Assembly: GCF_003268655.1 (NCBI RefSeq) | Contig: NZ_CP029642.1 | Coordinates: forward strand, 992,001-1,056,000 | Source: Arthrobacter dokdonellae | Lineage (GTDB): Bacteria > Actinomycetota > Actinomycetes > Actinomycetales > Micrococcaceae | Length of the DNA stretch: 64,000 bases | Reading direction: 5' to 3' | Shown: piece by piece, positions 24,765 through 33,882 of the stretch | Numbering within the stretch: position 1 is the first letter of the stretch | Layout of the letters: each line of letters starts with the position of its first letter | The notes under the pieces: generated by a model | Databases searched by the model: none | The model's input: only the letters and a program-made list of their open reading frames with translations | What the model was told of the DNA's origin: nothing | Position numbers and translations under genes: made by a program

Positions 24765-24837
24765 TGCGCGCGAAGGGATTCGAACCCCCAACCTTCTGAT
24801 CCGTAGTCAGATGCTCTATCCGTTGAGCTACGCACGC
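24765..24837 (-). tRNA. tRNA-Arg (anticodon ACG)
   Basis: The minus strand reads GCGTGCGTAGCTCAACGGAT and ends with the matching CGCGCGC acceptor strand plus discriminator A. The anticodon stem-loop CTGACTACGGATCAG gives anticodon ACG, and the TψC arm reads GGGGTTCGAATCCC. CCA is not encoded. Its A34 is the substrate of TadA, encoded at 2.7 kb. Confidence 0.97.
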
Positions 24838-24934
24838 ATATTCAGTTTCATTTTGCTTTCGACCCTTGGGCCGTGAATAACTCTAGCCCGTCCAAGGCTT
24901 TGTGTACAAATCGAACGGCCAGTGTTCCGCGGCA

Positions 24935-24963
24935 CTAGACCGGTCTAGGTGATCTGTGTCACA
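24935..24963. promoter_or_regulatory. CRP/GlxR-like site and adjacent palindrome upstream of pckG
   Basis: GGTGATCTGTGTCACA (24948-24963) matches the CRP/GlxR consensus TGTGA-N6-TCACA at all but one position. The perfect palindrome CTAGACCGGTCTAG (24935-24948) abuts it. Both lie about 150-180 bp before the PEPCK start, so carbon-source control by a cAMP-responsive regulator is plausible. Confidence 0.55.
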
Positions 24964-25112
24964 TTGACTTCCGGCAACATTGTCGCCAATCCGCGGAATG
25001 TAGGCGTTTTGCAGCCGTTGTACCACGGTACGTCCCATGTCCAATGCCCGGGGCCGCAGATATTCGGGCCATAGCATTTAGACACACCACTGACCCAATG
25101 AAGGGATACACG

Positions 25113-26942
25113 ATGGGCCACGCGCCAGTGCAGGATTCGGTTGAGCAGGCAATGACCACCCATGAAGGCCTCGCCGCGTGGGTCGCGGAAATCGCAGCAC
25201 TCACCCAGCCGCGGGACATCCACTGGGTTGACGGGTCCGCGGACGAGTATGCGGCGCTCACGGGTGAATTGGTGGAAGGCGGGACGCTGACCCGGTTGAA
25301 CCCGGAACTGTTCCCCAACTCGTTCGCGGCGTTCTCGGACCCCAAGGACGTCGCACGCGTCGAGGGGCGCACCTACATCTGCTCCGAGAAGGAGCGCGAT
25401 GCCGGCTTCACCAACAACTGGATGGATCCCGCGGAAATGAAGGGGATCCTGAAGGACCGCTTCGCCGGCAGCATGCGCGGCCGGACCATGTACGTCATTC
25501 CCTTTGTCATGGGCCCGCTCGACGCCGAGGATCCCAAGTTCGGCGTCGAGATCACCGACTCCGCGTACGTCGTGGCCTCCATGCGCATCATGGCGCGCAT
25601 CGGCACCGACGTGCTGCGCAGGATTGAGCAGACCGACGCGTTTTTTGTGCCCGCCCTCCACTCCGTCGGCGCCCCGCTGGAACCCGGACAGCAGGACGTG
25701 CCGTGGCCGTGCAGTGATGAAAAGTGGATTGTGCACTTCCCGGAGGAGCGTTCCATTTTCTCCTATGGCTCCGGCTACGGCGGCAACGCGCTGCTGGGCA
25801 AGAAGTGCTTTGCCCTGCGCATCGCCTCGGTCATGGCCCGTGACGAGGGCTGGCTGGCCGAGCACATGCTCATCCTCAAGCTCACCAGCCCCGAGAACAA
25901 GAGCTACCACGTGGCCGCCGCTTTCCCGTCGGCGTGCGGCAAGACGAACCTTGCGCTGCTGGACCCCACCGTCCCCGGCTGGAAGGCCGAGACCCTCGGC
26001 GATGACATCAACTGGATGCGGTTTGGCAAGGAAGGCGAGCTGCGCGCCGTCAATCCGGAGGCCGGGCTGTTCGGTGTGGCACCCGGAACCGGCTGGTCCA
26101 CCAACCCCAACGCCATGGCTGCCATTGCCAAGGGCAACTCCCTCTTCACCAACGTGGCCCTGACGGACGACGGCGGCGTGTGGTGGGAGGGCATGACCGA
26201 CGACGTTCCCGCGCACCTGACCGACTGGCAGGGCAACAGCTGGACCCCGGAGGCCGGGCACCCGGCCGCGCATCCGAACTCCCGCTTCTGCACGCCCATC
26301 GACCAGGTGGACATGCTCTCCAAGGAGTACTTCTCCCCGGAGGGCGTGGAGATCAACGCCATCCTGTTCGGTGGCCGCCGCAAGACCACCATCCCCCTGG
26401 TGACGCAGGCCCGCGACTGGACGCACGGCATCTTCATGGGCTCCACGCTGTCCTCGGAGACCACGGCCGCCGCCGCCGGCGCCGTCGGCGTGGTCCGCCG
26501 CGACCCGATGGCCATGCTGCCCTTCATCGGCTACGACGCCGGCGACTACCTCAAGCACTGGATTGAACTTTCCGGCAAGGCCAACCAGGACCGGCTGCCC
26601 AAGATCTTCCTGGTCAACTGGTTCCGCCGCACGTCCACCGGTGGCTTCGCGTGGCCGGGCTTCGGCGAGAACAGCCGCGTGCTCAAGTGGGCCATCGAGC
26701 GCATCGAAGGCACCGCCGACGCGGTCGAGACGCCCATCGGCTATGTCCCCACCCCCGCCTCCCTGGACCTGGAGGGATTGGACGTGTCGCCGTCGGACTT
26801 GGAGGACGCGCTCAAGGTCGATGCGCGCGAGTGGAGTGAGGAACTGGCCGGCATTGACGAGTGGTACGCCCGCTTTGGCGCTTCCCTCCCGGCCGAAATG
26901 GCCGCGGAACTCTCCGGTCTCAAGGCCCGCTTCACCGCCTGA
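25113..26942 (+). CDS. pckG: Phosphoenolpyruvate carboxykinase (GTP)
   Basis: PckG converts oxaloacetate and GTP to phosphoenolpyruvate, the entry step of gluconeogenesis. The 609-residue length is normal for the GTP-dependent class. The P-loop-like signature [13 protein letters not shown] is near residue 270, and other family blocks are intact ([51 protein letters not shown]). The ATG at 25113 follows AAGGGA; an ATG five codons earlier (25098) is an alternative. Growth on sialic acid, fucose (pyruvate and lactate) or acyl-CoA-derived acids would all call on this enzyme. A CRP-like site lies upstream. Confidence 0.97.
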   Translation: MGHAPVQDSVEQAMTTHEGLAAWVAEIAALTQPRDIHWVDGSADEYAALTGELVEGGTLTRLNPELFPNSFAAFSDPKDVARVEGRTYICSEKERDAGFTNNWMDPAEMKGILKDRFAGSMRGRTMYVIPFVMGPLDAEDPKFGVEITDSAYVVASMRIMARIGTDVLRRIEQTDAFFVPALHSVGAPLEPGQQDVPWPCSDEKWIVHFPEERSIFSYGSGYGGNALLGKKCFALRIASVMARDEGWLAEHMLILKLTSPENKSYHVAAAFPSACGKTNLALLDPTVPGWKAETLGDDINWMRFGKEGELRAVNPEAGLFGVAPGTGWSTNPNAMAAIAKGNSLFTNVALTDDGGVWWEGMTDDVPAHLTDWQGNSWTPEAGHPAAHPNSRFCTPIDQVDMLSKEYFSPEGVEINAILFGGRRKTTIPLVTQARDWTHGIFMGSTLSSETTAAAAGAVGVVRRDPMAMLPFIGYDAGDYLKHWIELSGKANQDRLPKIFLVNWFRRTSTGGFAWPGFGENSRVLKWAIERIEGTADAVETPIGYVPTPASLDLEGLDVSPSDLEDALKVDAREWSEELAGIDEWYARFGASLPAEMAAELSGLKARFTA

Positions 26943-26954
26943 CAGCCCTTAAAG

Positions 26955-27030
26955 CAAAACTGACCCGCAGTAGTTGTCGAAAAAACGCGATTTCGCGAGG
27001 TTTTTCGACGACTACTGCGGGTCAGTTTTG
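26955..27030. repeat. CTGACCCGCAGTAG palindromic repeat, copy 2
   Basis: Arms of 30 nt (26955-26984 and 27001-27030) pair along their whole length with a single G-U pair; the left arm starts CAAAACTGACCCGCAGTAGT. The 16-nt centre reads ACGCGATTTCGCGAGG and can pair further. It lies between convergent pckG and hmp, so it also acts as a bidirectional terminator. Its centre is the reverse complement of the centre of copy 3, showing the element occurs in both orientations. Confidence 0.92.
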
Positions 27031-27034
27031 TTTG

Positions 27035-28210
27035 CTAGGAAGCTGCGCCGGCGAGCCAGAGGTCCGGGCCGAACACCTCGTAGTGGATCTTCGCGGCGGG
27101 GATGCCGGCGTCGATGGCCTGGCTGCGGATGGCCTTCATGAAGGGCAGCGGGCCGCACACGTACATCGACGCGTCGGCCGGGATGTCCAGGCCCTCCAGC
27201 GTCATGAATCCCTTATGGAATCCTTCTGCCGGCTCCTCCAGCCATAGCTGCAGCCGGGCGCCGTCAATGGTCTCCACGTCGGAGGTCATCTGCTCCCGCA
27301 GCGCCCACGCCTCGAGGTTCTTCTCGGCGTGCAGCACCATGACCTCGCGGTCCGCCCCAGTCGACGCCAGATGGCGCAGGGCCGACGCCGAGGGGGTGCA
27401 GCCGATCCCGGCGGTGGCAAAGACCACGGGGCCGTCGCCGTCGTCCAGGGTCACGTCGCCGTACGGGTTGGAAAGTTCGACGACGTCCCCTACCTGCACG
27501 TTCCGGTGCAGCACCGGCGAGACCTCGCCGCCGTCGTCGCGCTTGGTGGTGAACACGCGGCGGGTGGTGGATTCCACGTCGGAGGAGAGCGAGTACTGGC
27601 GGCACTGGAGCAGGCCGTCGGGCAGGGCCACCTTGACCGAGACGAACTGGCCGGGCCGGGCCACGGTGACGGGAGTGTCATCCGCCGGTTCAAGGACGAA
27701 TGTCATGCAGTCGGTGCCGGCAGGGTGCTTCTCCACCACGGTCCACGGCATCCACATCTTGTCATTGGCCTGGGCCGCGTACAGGCCCTTCTCGATCTTG
27801 ACCAGCGCGTTGGCCATGAGCCAGTAGACCTCGGTCCAGGCTTCGGCGATCTCGGCGGTGATGACGTCGGCAAGTTCCTCGGCGATGGCCTCGAAGAGGT
27901 ACTTGTAGACGATCTGGTACTGGTCCTCGGTGATGCCCAGGGAGGTGTGCTTGTGCGCGATGCGGCTGAGCATCTGCTCGGGGATGAGGTCCGGATTGGC
28001 CACGAGGGCGGAGGCGAAGCCGGCGATGGAGCCGGCCAGGGCCTTTTGCTGCTCGCCGTTGTTTTGGTTGGCGCGGCTGAACAGCCCGTTCAGCAGTTCC
28101 GGGTGGGCGGCGAACATGCGGCGGTAAAAGTTGGGGGTGATGGCGCCGAGGCGGGACCCGACGAGCGGGAGGGTGGCCTCAATCAACGGGCGGGACTTGT
28201 CCGAAAGCAT
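27035..28210 (-). CDS. hmp: Flavohemoprotein (nitric oxide dioxygenase)
   Basis: Hmp oxidises nitric oxide to nitrate using O2 and NAD(P)H. The 391-residue protein has a globin domain (residues 1-140) with distal Tyr29 in NFYRRMF and proximal His88 in AHKHTSLGI. It is followed by a FAD-binding domain with QYSLSS and a NAD-binding domain (VVFATAGIGCTPSASALRHL, YVCGPLPFMKAI). The ATG at 28210 has AAGGAGA upstream; the frame is open for 20 codons more, but that stretch covers the promoter. nsrR is the next gene upstream on the same strand, matching the common NO-stress arrangement. Confidence 0.96.
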   Translation of the reverse strand: MLSDKSRPLIEATLPLVGSRLGAITPNFYRRMFAAHPELLNGLFSRANQNNGEQQKALAGSIAGFASALVANPDLIPEQMLSRIAHKHTSLGITEDQYQIVYKYLFEAIAEELADVITAEIAEAWTEVYWLMANALVKIEKGLYAAQANDKMWMPWTVVEKHPAGTDCMTFVLEPADDTPVTVARPGQFVSVKVALPDGLLQCRQYSLSSDVESTTRRVFTTKRDDGGEVSPVLHRNVQVGDVVELSNPYGDVTLDDGDGPVVFATAGIGCTPSASALRHLASTGADREVMVLHAEKNLEAWALREQMTSDVETIDGARLQLWLEEPAEGFHKGFMTLEGLDIPADASMYVCGPLPFMKAIRSQAIDAGIPAAKIHYEVFGPDLWLAGAAS

Positions 28211-28256
28211 CTGTTCTCCTTGGGTGGAATCCGTGGTGACAACCCCAAAGTAGCAT

Positions 28257-28310
28257 TTGAAATACGACATTTAAGACCGGCAAGTCCGGCGAGTTCTACA
28301 ATGTGTAGAA
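28257..28310. promoter_or_regulatory. Putative NsrR/stress operator region upstream of hmp
   Basis: Two inverted-repeat candidates lie between nsrR and hmp. TTGAAATACGACATTTAA (28257-28274) is an imperfect AT-rich dyad like NsrR sites. TTCTACAATGTGTAGAA (28294-28310) is a perfect 7-3-7 palindrome. One of them may be the NsrR operator; I cannot tell which. Confidence 0.5.
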
Positions 28311-28331
28311 AAATCCGCGGAATGGCGCGGT

Positions 28332-28775
28332 TCAGCCCGCCCGGCGTGTGTGCAAGGTCACGGGGACGGGGCCGGCCTGCCGGGACCTGGCGAGGCTGGC
28401 AATCGTCACAGTGTCGAGGGAGGCGTAAAATGCCTCGCGGGCCTGGTTGAGCGCTCCGCGCAGCCCGCAACCGTGAGCCAGGGGGCAGTCGCCGCTTTCG
28501 GACTCGCACGCGGCGACATCCGCGCGGTCGTCCAGGACGCGCAGGACGCCGCCCACCGTTGCCTGCAGGCCTTCGTCGGAGATGCGTACGCCTCCGCTGC
28601 GGCCTCGGACGGCGACCAGCATGCCCATCTGCCGCAGCCTCAGCACGGCCTTGCTCACGTGGTTGTAGGGGGTGTCGACCAGTTCCGCCAGCTCACGGGT
28701 GGTCTGCAGCTCCGAGGTGGCGGAGAGCAGCATGAGCAGGCGGAGGCTGACGTCTGAGAAGGCGTTGATGCGCAA
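28332..28775 (-). CDS. nsrR: Rrf2-family nitric-oxide-sensing repressor NsrR
   Basis: This 147-residue Rrf2-family regulator should hold an iron-sulfur cluster that reacts with NO and so releases hmp. The winged helix is in the first 70 residues (TTRELAELVDTPYNHVSKAVLRLRQMGMLVAVRGRSGG), and the three cluster cysteines are Cys90, Cys97 and Cys103 in CESESGDCPLAHGC, matching NsrR spacing. It appears to start at a TTG (28775) only 3 bp after the stop of the preceding gene, with no good ribosome binding site, which suggests translational coupling to that gene. Confidence 0.9.
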   Translation of the reverse strand: MRINAFSDVSLRLLMLLSATSELQTTRELAELVDTPYNHVSKAVLRLRQMGMLVAVRGRSGGVRISDEGLQATVGGVLRVLDDRADVAACESESGDCPLAHGCGLRGALNQAREAFYASLDTVTIASLARSRQAGPVPVTLHTRRAG

Positions 28776-28778
28776 CGT

Positions 28779-29255
28779 CTAGGCCCAGATCTGCTTTTCC
28801 CCGGGCTCCAGGAAGGGGTTGCCAAAGTCCCATCCGCCCGGCGTCTGGCGGTAAGGTCGGACGGCGGAGACGCTCACGCCGCCGCTGTGCTCGGCCATGA
28901 CGTGGATGGCATCCGTGGCATCGTCCGGCAGGTGGATGTCGCAGACGACGGCGGCGGCACGGTTCTGGTCCTTTTGTTGCGCCAGCGCCTCAAAAAGGTC
29001 GGCGATCATCGCGTCCGCGTCCAGTTCGGTCTCCTGTTCGCCGTCCACGGTGTTGGGCGACACCGCAACGAGACTGATATCGCCGTCGTTGCCGACCACC
29101 AGGGCAACGGGCACGAACGCGCCGTGGGCTTCGATCTGGTCGCCGGCAACGCCCAGGGCGGTGCCGATCAGCTTGTTGAGGTCGTCCCGGACCTGCTTGT
29201 CGACGGCGTTGTCAACGGCGCCGCCGTCGGGCCCGTCGGTGGTGCTCTCATGCAT
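28779..29255 (-). CDS. Conserved hypothetical protein, acidic
   Basis: This 158-residue acidic protein has no recognisable motif. It is soluble by appearance, with alternating hydrophobic patterns (AFVPVALVVGNDGDISLVAV, AAAVVCDIHLPDDATDAIHVM) that suggest an alpha/beta fold. It lies between the phosphomannomutase gene and nsrR, 25 bp after the former and 3 bp before the latter, so all three are probably co-transcribed. Codon bias is strong, so the gene is real. A link to NO stress would be a guess from position only. Confidence 0.8.
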   Translation of the reverse strand: MHESTTDGPDGGAVDNAVDKQVRDDLNKLIGTALGVAGDQIEAHGAFVPVALVVGNDGDISLVAVSPNTVDGEQETELDADAMIADLFEALAQQKDQNRAAAVVCDIHLPDDATDAIHVMAEHSGGVSVSAVRPYRQTPGGWDFGNPFLEPGEKQIWA

Positions 29256-29279
29256 GCGTTGCTCCTGGAAGGGTGTAAG

Positions 29280-30692
29280 TCACTGGCGCACGAGCGCGAG
29301 CACGTCGTCGCGGATGTCCGCCATGGTGGTGGCGTCCACGGCCTCGGCGTTCAGGCGCAGGAACGGTTCGGTGTTGGACGCGCGCAGGTTGAACCACCAG
29401 CGCCCGTCCGCCGCGGTGAACGTGAGGCCGTCGAGCTCGTCGATGGTGACGTCGTCGCGCGTGTAGGCTTCCCGGACCCGGGCCACGGCGGCGGGGACGT
29501 CGGCCAGCTGGGAGTTGATTTCGCCGCTGGAGACATAAGGCTCGTATTCGCGGCCCAGCTCGGAGAGCGGTCCGTCCTGCTCGCCCAGGGCGGCGAGGAC
29601 GTGCATGGCGGCGAGCATGCCGGTGTCCGCGTTGAAGAAGTCCCGGAAGTAGTAGTGCGCCGAGTGCTCCCCGCCAAACACGGCTCCCTCGGCAGCCATC
29701 GTGGCCTTGATGAACGAGTGGCCCACCCGCGTGCGGACGGCACGGCCGCCGTCGTGGGCGATGAGTTCGGGCACCGCGCGGGAGGTGATCAGGTTGTGGA
29801 TGACGGCGGGATGTTCCTCGCCGCCGGCCTTGGCGCGGGCAATTTCCCGGCGCGCCACGAGCGCGGTGACGGCCGACGGCGAGACGGGCGCGCCGAGCTC
29901 GTCGATGACGAAGCAGCGGTCCGCGTCGCCGTCGAACGCCAGGCCAATGTCCGCGCCATGCTCGACGACGGCTGCCTTCAAGTCGCGCAGGTTGGCCGGC
30001 TCCAACGGGTTGGCGGGGTGGTTCGGGAAGGTGCCGTCCAGCTCAAAATACAGGGGCACGATCTCAAAGGGCAGGCCGGGCAGGAGGGTGTCGCCCAGGA
30101 CGGCGGGCGTGGTCATGCCGGCCATGCCGTTGCCGGCGTCCACCACGACCTTCAGGGGGCGTGAACCGGAGAGGTCCACCAGGGTGCGCAGGTACGCGGC
30201 GTACTTTGCCAAGACGTCGGTGTCGGCGATCGTGCCTTTCTCGCCGGCGGGAATGCCGTCGGCGAGGTACTTCTGGGCCAAGTCCCGGATGTCCATCAGT
30301 CCGGTTTCGGAGGAGACGGGCACCGCGCCGGCCTTGGCCATTTTCATGCCGTTGTATTGAGCCGGGTTGTGGCTGGCCGTGAAGACGGCACCGGCGGCTT
30401 TCAAGGCGCCGCAGGCAAAGTACAGTTCATCGGTGGAGATCAGCCCCAACAGCTGCACGTTGGCGCCGCGGCCCGATGCGCCCTCCGCAAAGGCCTGGGA
30501 GAAACCGGGGGAGGAGGGGCGCATGTCCCCGCCCACCAGCACGGTTTGCCCGGCAAGTTCGAGCACGTCCACGAAAGCCGCGCCCACGGCTTCCACGGAC
30601 GCGGCCGTAATGGTCTCGCCCACAATGCCCCGCACGTCGTAGGCCTTGAACGACAGGGACAGGTCAACGGGTACATTCTCTGCGCTAGTCAC
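29280..30692 (-). CDS. manB: Phosphomannomutase/phosphoglucomutase
   Basis: This 470-residue alpha-D-phosphohexomutase interconverts mannose-6-P and mannose-1-P (possibly also glucose phosphates) for GDP-mannose and wall glycan synthesis. The phosphoserine loop is TASHNPAQYNG (Ser107), the metal loop DGDADRCF, the sugar-recognition loop GGEHSAHYYF, and the phosphate-binding site RASNTEPFLRLN. All four are intact. It is divergent from the RecQ gene across an intergenic space with three DnaA-box-like sequences. The substrate preference within the family cannot be settled from sequence alone. Confidence 0.92.
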   Translation of the reverse strand: MTSAENVPVDLSLSFKAYDVRGIVGETITAASVEAVGAAFVDVLELAGQTVLVGGDMRPSSPGFSQAFAEGASGRGANVQLLGLISTDELYFACGALKAAGAVFTASHNPAQYNGMKMAKAGAVPVSSETGLMDIRDLAQKYLADGIPAGEKGTIADTDVLAKYAAYLRTLVDLSGSRPLKVVVDAGNGMAGMTTPAVLGDTLLPGLPFEIVPLYFELDGTFPNHPANPLEPANLRDLKAAVVEHGADIGLAFDGDADRCFVIDELGAPVSPSAVTALVARREIARAKAGGEEHPAVIHNLITSRAVPELIAHDGGRAVRTRVGHSFIKATMAAEGAVFGGEHSAHYYFRDFFNADTGMLAAMHVLAALGEQDGPLSELGREYEPYVSSGEINSQLADVPAAVARVREAYTRDDVTIDELDGLTFTAADGRWWFNLRASNTEPFLRLNAEAVDATTMADIRDDVLALVRQ

Positions 30693-30730
30693 GCCTCCAT
30701 GCTACCGGCTGCCCTATCCGTCCGGGCCGG

Positions 30731-30818
30731 TTGTCCACAGGCTCTGCATGCAGGTCCTCCGCGGGGCCTTCTGAGCAGCGGTTCCTCCACAGGTCTTCGC
30801 GCCGACGAGCTGTCCACA
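30731..30818 (+). promoter_or_regulatory. Cluster of three DnaA-box-like sequences
   Basis: TTGTCCACA (30731), TCCTCCACA (30783) and CTGTCCACA (30810) lie in the space between divergent manB and the RecQ gene, all in one orientation. TTGTCCACA fits the actinobacterial DnaA-box form. They are not at an origin (no dnaA, dnaN or AT-rich region nearby), so DnaA titration or control of the helicase gene is the likeliest meaning, if any. Confidence 0.45.
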
Positions 30819-30880
30819 GGGTGGCGGCCCGCTGCTGTCAGCGGACCTGCGCGTCGGTGGCCACTGGGATACTGGATGGC

Positions 30881-33058
30881 ATGACACCTAGCGAGTACTC
30901 CCAGGAGACGAACCCCCCGACTGCCGTCCGGATGGCCGAGCCTGTCACCACCCGTGCCGAGGCGCTGGAGATCCTTCGCCGGCTGGTGGGCCGCGCGGAC
31001 GCCAATTTCCACGAGGGGCAGTTTGAGGCCATCGAGGCGCTGGTCGACGCCGGGCGCCGGGCCCTCGTGGTTCAGCGCACCGGCTGGGGGAAGTCGGCGG
31101 TGTACTTTGTCTCATCGCTGCTTCTACGCGCCCGTGGCGCCGGGCCCACGCTCATCGTCTCGCCGCTGCTGGCCCTGATGCGGGACCAGGTGGCCGCCGC
31201 CGGGCGGGCCGGCGTGCGGGCCATGGCCATCAACTCCGCCAACGCCACTGAGTGGGGCGCGATTTCAGCTGCACTGGCGGCTGACGAGGTGGATGTGCTG
31301 CTCGTGTCGCCGGAGCGCCTGACCAACCCGTCCTTCCGGGAAAACCAGCTGCCCACGTTGATCCGGCGCACGGGCCTGCTGGTCATTGACGAGGCCCACT
31401 GCATTTCCGACTGGGGCCACGACTTCCGCCCGGACTACCGCCGCATTGCCGACCTCATCGCCCAGTTGCCCGCCTCGGTGCCGGTGCTGGCCACGACGGC
31501 CACGGCCAACTCACGCGTGGTTGCGGACATAGAGGACCAGCTGGGCGCCGGCGTATTCACCATCCGTGGAGCCCTGGCACGCAAGTCCCTGCGGCTGGGC
31601 GTGCTGAGACTGGCTGATTCCCGCGACCGCCTGGGGTGGCTGCTGACGCACCTGGCAGACCTTCCGGGCAGCGGCATCATCTACACGTTGACGGTTTCGG
31701 CAGCCGAAGACACGGCACGGCTGCTGGCCGAGGCCGGACATGTGGTTCGCCCCTACACCGGGCGCACGGACCCCATGGACCGTGAGTCGCTTGAGGAGGC
31801 GCTGAAGAACAACCAGGTCAAGGCATTGGTGGCCACGAGCGCCTTGGGCATGGGGTTCGACAAGCCCGACCTGGGATTCGTGGTCCACCTGGGGGCGCCG
31901 TCGTCCCCGGTGGCGTACTACCAGCAGGTGGGCCGTGCCGGACGTGGCAGCGCCAACGCCGACGTCCTGCTGCTTCCCGGCACGGAGGACGCGGAGATCT
32001 GGCAGTACTTTGCCACGGCGTCCATGCCCTCGGCGGAAAAGGCGACGGCCGTTTTGGAGGCGTTGGGGGAGGCGGCCAGGCCCATGTCCACCCCCGCGCT
32101 GGAGGCCCGCGTGGACTTGCGTCGCACGCCGCTGGAACTGCTGCTCAAGGTGCTGGGCGTGGACGGTGCCGTGCGCCGTGTGTCTGGCGGCTGGGAATCC
32201 ACCGGGCAGCCATGGACCTACGACGCCGATCGGTACCGGCGCATCGCCCAGGCCCGGGTAGATGAGCAAGACTCGATGGTCGAGTACGAGCGGATGACCG
32301 GCTGCCGGATGGAATACCTGGCCGCGGCCCTGGACGATTCCACGGCGGCGCCCTGCGGCCGCTGCGACGGGTGTGCCGGACGCTGGTTCCGGACGGACAT
32401 CGGATCCGGTGCGGTCGCCGCCGCCAGCGAATCACTGAGCCATGCGGGCCTGCCCGTCGATCCACGGACCTTGTGGCCTACGGGCATGGACAGGCTCGGC
32501 GTGCCGGTCAAGGGCAAGCTCAAGCCGGAGGAGCAGGTGGCACCGGGAAGGGCCCTGGCCAGGCTCACCGACCTCGGCTGGGGCAACGCGCTCCGGGCCA
32601 TGTTTGCCGCCGGCGGCGCGGACGCCCCGCTCGATCCGGCCATGGCGAAGGCCGTGGTGGCTGTGCTGCGCGACTGGGGTCAGGCTCGCTGGGCCGGGCA
32701 GGGCCGTCCTGTGGCGCTCGTGTCGATGCCCTCGCGGGGCAAGCCGCAGCTTGTGCGCTCGCTGGCGCAGGCCATGTGCGAGATCGGCCGGCTGCCCTAC
32801 CTGGGTGAACTGTCGCTCGAGTTTGGCGGTCCCACCGGGGAGCGCGGCGGCAACAGCGCCTACCGGCTGGCCGGTGTCTGGGACAGGTTCAGCGTGGGCC
32901 CCGAGCTGGCCGCCGCCATCACCGCCTACCCCGGAGGGCCCGTCCTGCTCATCGACGACCTCGTGGACAGCCGCTGGACGATCACCGTCGCCGGCCGCGC
33001 CCTCCGCCAGGCCGGCGCCACGCAGGTCCTGCCGCTGGTCCTCGCCCAGGCCGGGTAA
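30881..33058 (+). CDS. RecQ-family helicase with phosphoribosyltransferase-like C-terminus
   Basis: This 725-residue protein is an ATP-dependent 3'-5' DNA helicase of the RecQ family. Walker A is QRTGWGKSA (Lys71), the DEAH box is in LVIDEAHCISDWGHDFRP near residue 170, and motif VI is YYQQVGRAGRG. A zinc-binding region follows (CRMEYLAAALDD...PCGRCDGCAG), as in RecQ. Instead of an HRDC domain the C-terminal part ends with VLLIDDLVDSRWTITVAGRAL near residue 688, which looks like the PRPP loop of type I phosphoribosyltransferases. I chose the ATG at 30881; the open frame further upstream runs through the DnaA-box region and is not coding-like. It may act in repair or recombination. Confidence 0.9.
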   Translation: MTPSEYSQETNPPTAVRMAEPVTTRAEALEILRRLVGRADANFHEGQFEAIEALVDAGRRALVVQRTGWGKSAVYFVSSLLLRARGAGPTLIVSPLLALMRDQVAAAGRAGVRAMAINSANATEWGAISAALAADEVDVLLVSPERLTNPSFRENQLPTLIRRTGLLVIDEAHCISDWGHDFRPDYRRIADLIAQLPASVPVLATTATANSRVVADIEDQLGAGVFTIRGALARKSLRLGVLRLADSRDRLGWLLTHLADLPGSGIIYTLTVSAAEDTARLLAEAGHVVRPYTGRTDPMDRESLEEALKNNQVKALVATSALGMGFDKPDLGFVVHLGAPSSPVAYYQQVGRAGRGSANADVLLLPGTEDAEIWQYFATASMPSAEKATAVLEALGEAARPMSTPALEARVDLRRTPLELLLKVLGVDGAVRRVSGGWESTGQPWTYDADRYRRIAQARVDEQDSMVEYERMTGCRMEYLAAALDDSTAAPCGRCDGCAGRWFRTDIGSGAVAAASESLSHAGLPVDPRTLWPTGMDRLGVPVKGKLKPEEQVAPGRALARLTDLGWGNALRAMFAAGGADAPLDPAMAKAVVAVLRDWGQARWAGQGRPVALVSMPSRGKPQLVRSLAQAMCEIGRLPYLGELSLEFGGPTGERGGNSAYRLAGVWDRFSVGPELAAAITAYPGGPVLLIDDLVDSRWTITVAGRALRQAGATQVLPLVLAQAG

Positions 33059-33123
33059 CCACCCTCCCGTTGAGGGGACGCTTCCCCCGGCCCGCGGCGG
33101 CAGACTGGGCCGCCGCGGTGCGG

Positions 33124-33882
33124 CTACTGCCCGGCGGGGCGCAGGCGGAGGGCCTGCATGCCGCCGTCGACGGCGATGGAGGTGCCGGTCGTGGAACCGG
33201 ACAGCGGGCTGGCCAGGTACACGACGGCACCGGCCACCTCCTCGGCGCTGACCAGGCGTCCGTGCGGCTGGCGGGCGTTCAGCGCCGCACGCTCAGCCGC
33301 GGGATCCGGGGCGGAGTCCATCAGGCGCCCGATCCACGGGGTGTCCGCCGTGCCGGGGTTCACGCAGTTCACCCGAATGCCCTCGCGCAGATGGTCGGCA
33401 GCCATGGCCTGCGTCAGCGACAGCACGGCGCCCTTCGTGGCCGAGTACAGGGCACGCTGGGGAAGCCCGGCCGTAGCCGCGATGGAGCAGGTGTTCACGA
33501 TCGCGGCGGAGGCGGACTTGCGCAGCAGCGGCAGTGCTGCGCGGGACACGCGGACCATGCCAACCACATTGATGTCCCAGACGCGGTGCCATTCCTCGTC
33601 GTCGTTGGACTCGACGGTGCCCTGTGCGCCGATGCCGGCGTTGTTGACGACGATGTCGATGCCGCCAAAGGCGGCGACCGTGCCGTCGATGGCGGCGCGC
33701 ACGGAAGCGTCATCGGAGACGTCGCAGGCGAAGCCCAGCTGGCCTTCGGGGAGGTCGGCGGGGTTCAGGTCAAGGACTGAAACCTGTGCGCCCTGGCCCT
33801 GCAGCTTGGCCGCAATGGCCGCGCCGATGCCGGAGGCCCCGCCCGTGACGACGGCCGTGAGGCCTTTCATGTCCTGGCTCAT
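33124..33882 (-). CDS. SDR dehydrogenase, probably 2-keto-3-deoxy-L-fuconate dehydrogenase
   Basis: This 252-residue short-chain dehydrogenase probably oxidises 2-keto-3-deoxy-L-fuconate to the 2,4-diketo acid with NAD+. The cofactor motif is TGGASGIGAAIA, then NNAGIG, and the catalytic Ser and YxxxK lie in NTCSIAATAGLPQRALYSATKGA. The C-terminus (TTGTSIAVDGGMQAL) is normal. Its start overlaps the stop of the FAH-family hydrolase gene by 4 bp, the next enzyme in the pathway. SDR substrate calls are weak from sequence; L-fucose dehydrogenase is the alternative, but an aldo/keto reductase in the cluster already fits that step. Confidence 0.82.
   Translation of the reverse strand: MSQDMKGLTAVVTGGASGIGAAIAAKLQGQGAQVSVLDLNPADLPEGQLGFACDVSDDASVRAAIDGTVAAFGGIDIVVNNAGIGAQGTVESNDDEEWHRVWDINVVGMVRVSRAALPLLRKSASAAIVNTCSIAATAGLPQRALYSATKGAVLSLTQAMAADHLREGIRVNCVNPGTADTPWIGRLMDSAPDPAAERAALNARQPHGRLVSAEEVAGAVVYLASPLSGSTTGTSIAVDGGMQALRLRPAGQ

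Noticed and set aside
24945..26558. A 537-codon open frame opposite pckG
   Set aside because: PEPCK motifs are complete on the plus strand. The minus-strand translation is low-complexity and has no start signal.
30731..30880. N-terminal extension of the RecQ protein from a TTG at 30731
   Set aside because: The extra 50 codons are Arg/Cys/Ser-rich, overlap the DnaA-box-like sites and lack similarity to helicases. The ATG at 30881 is preferred.
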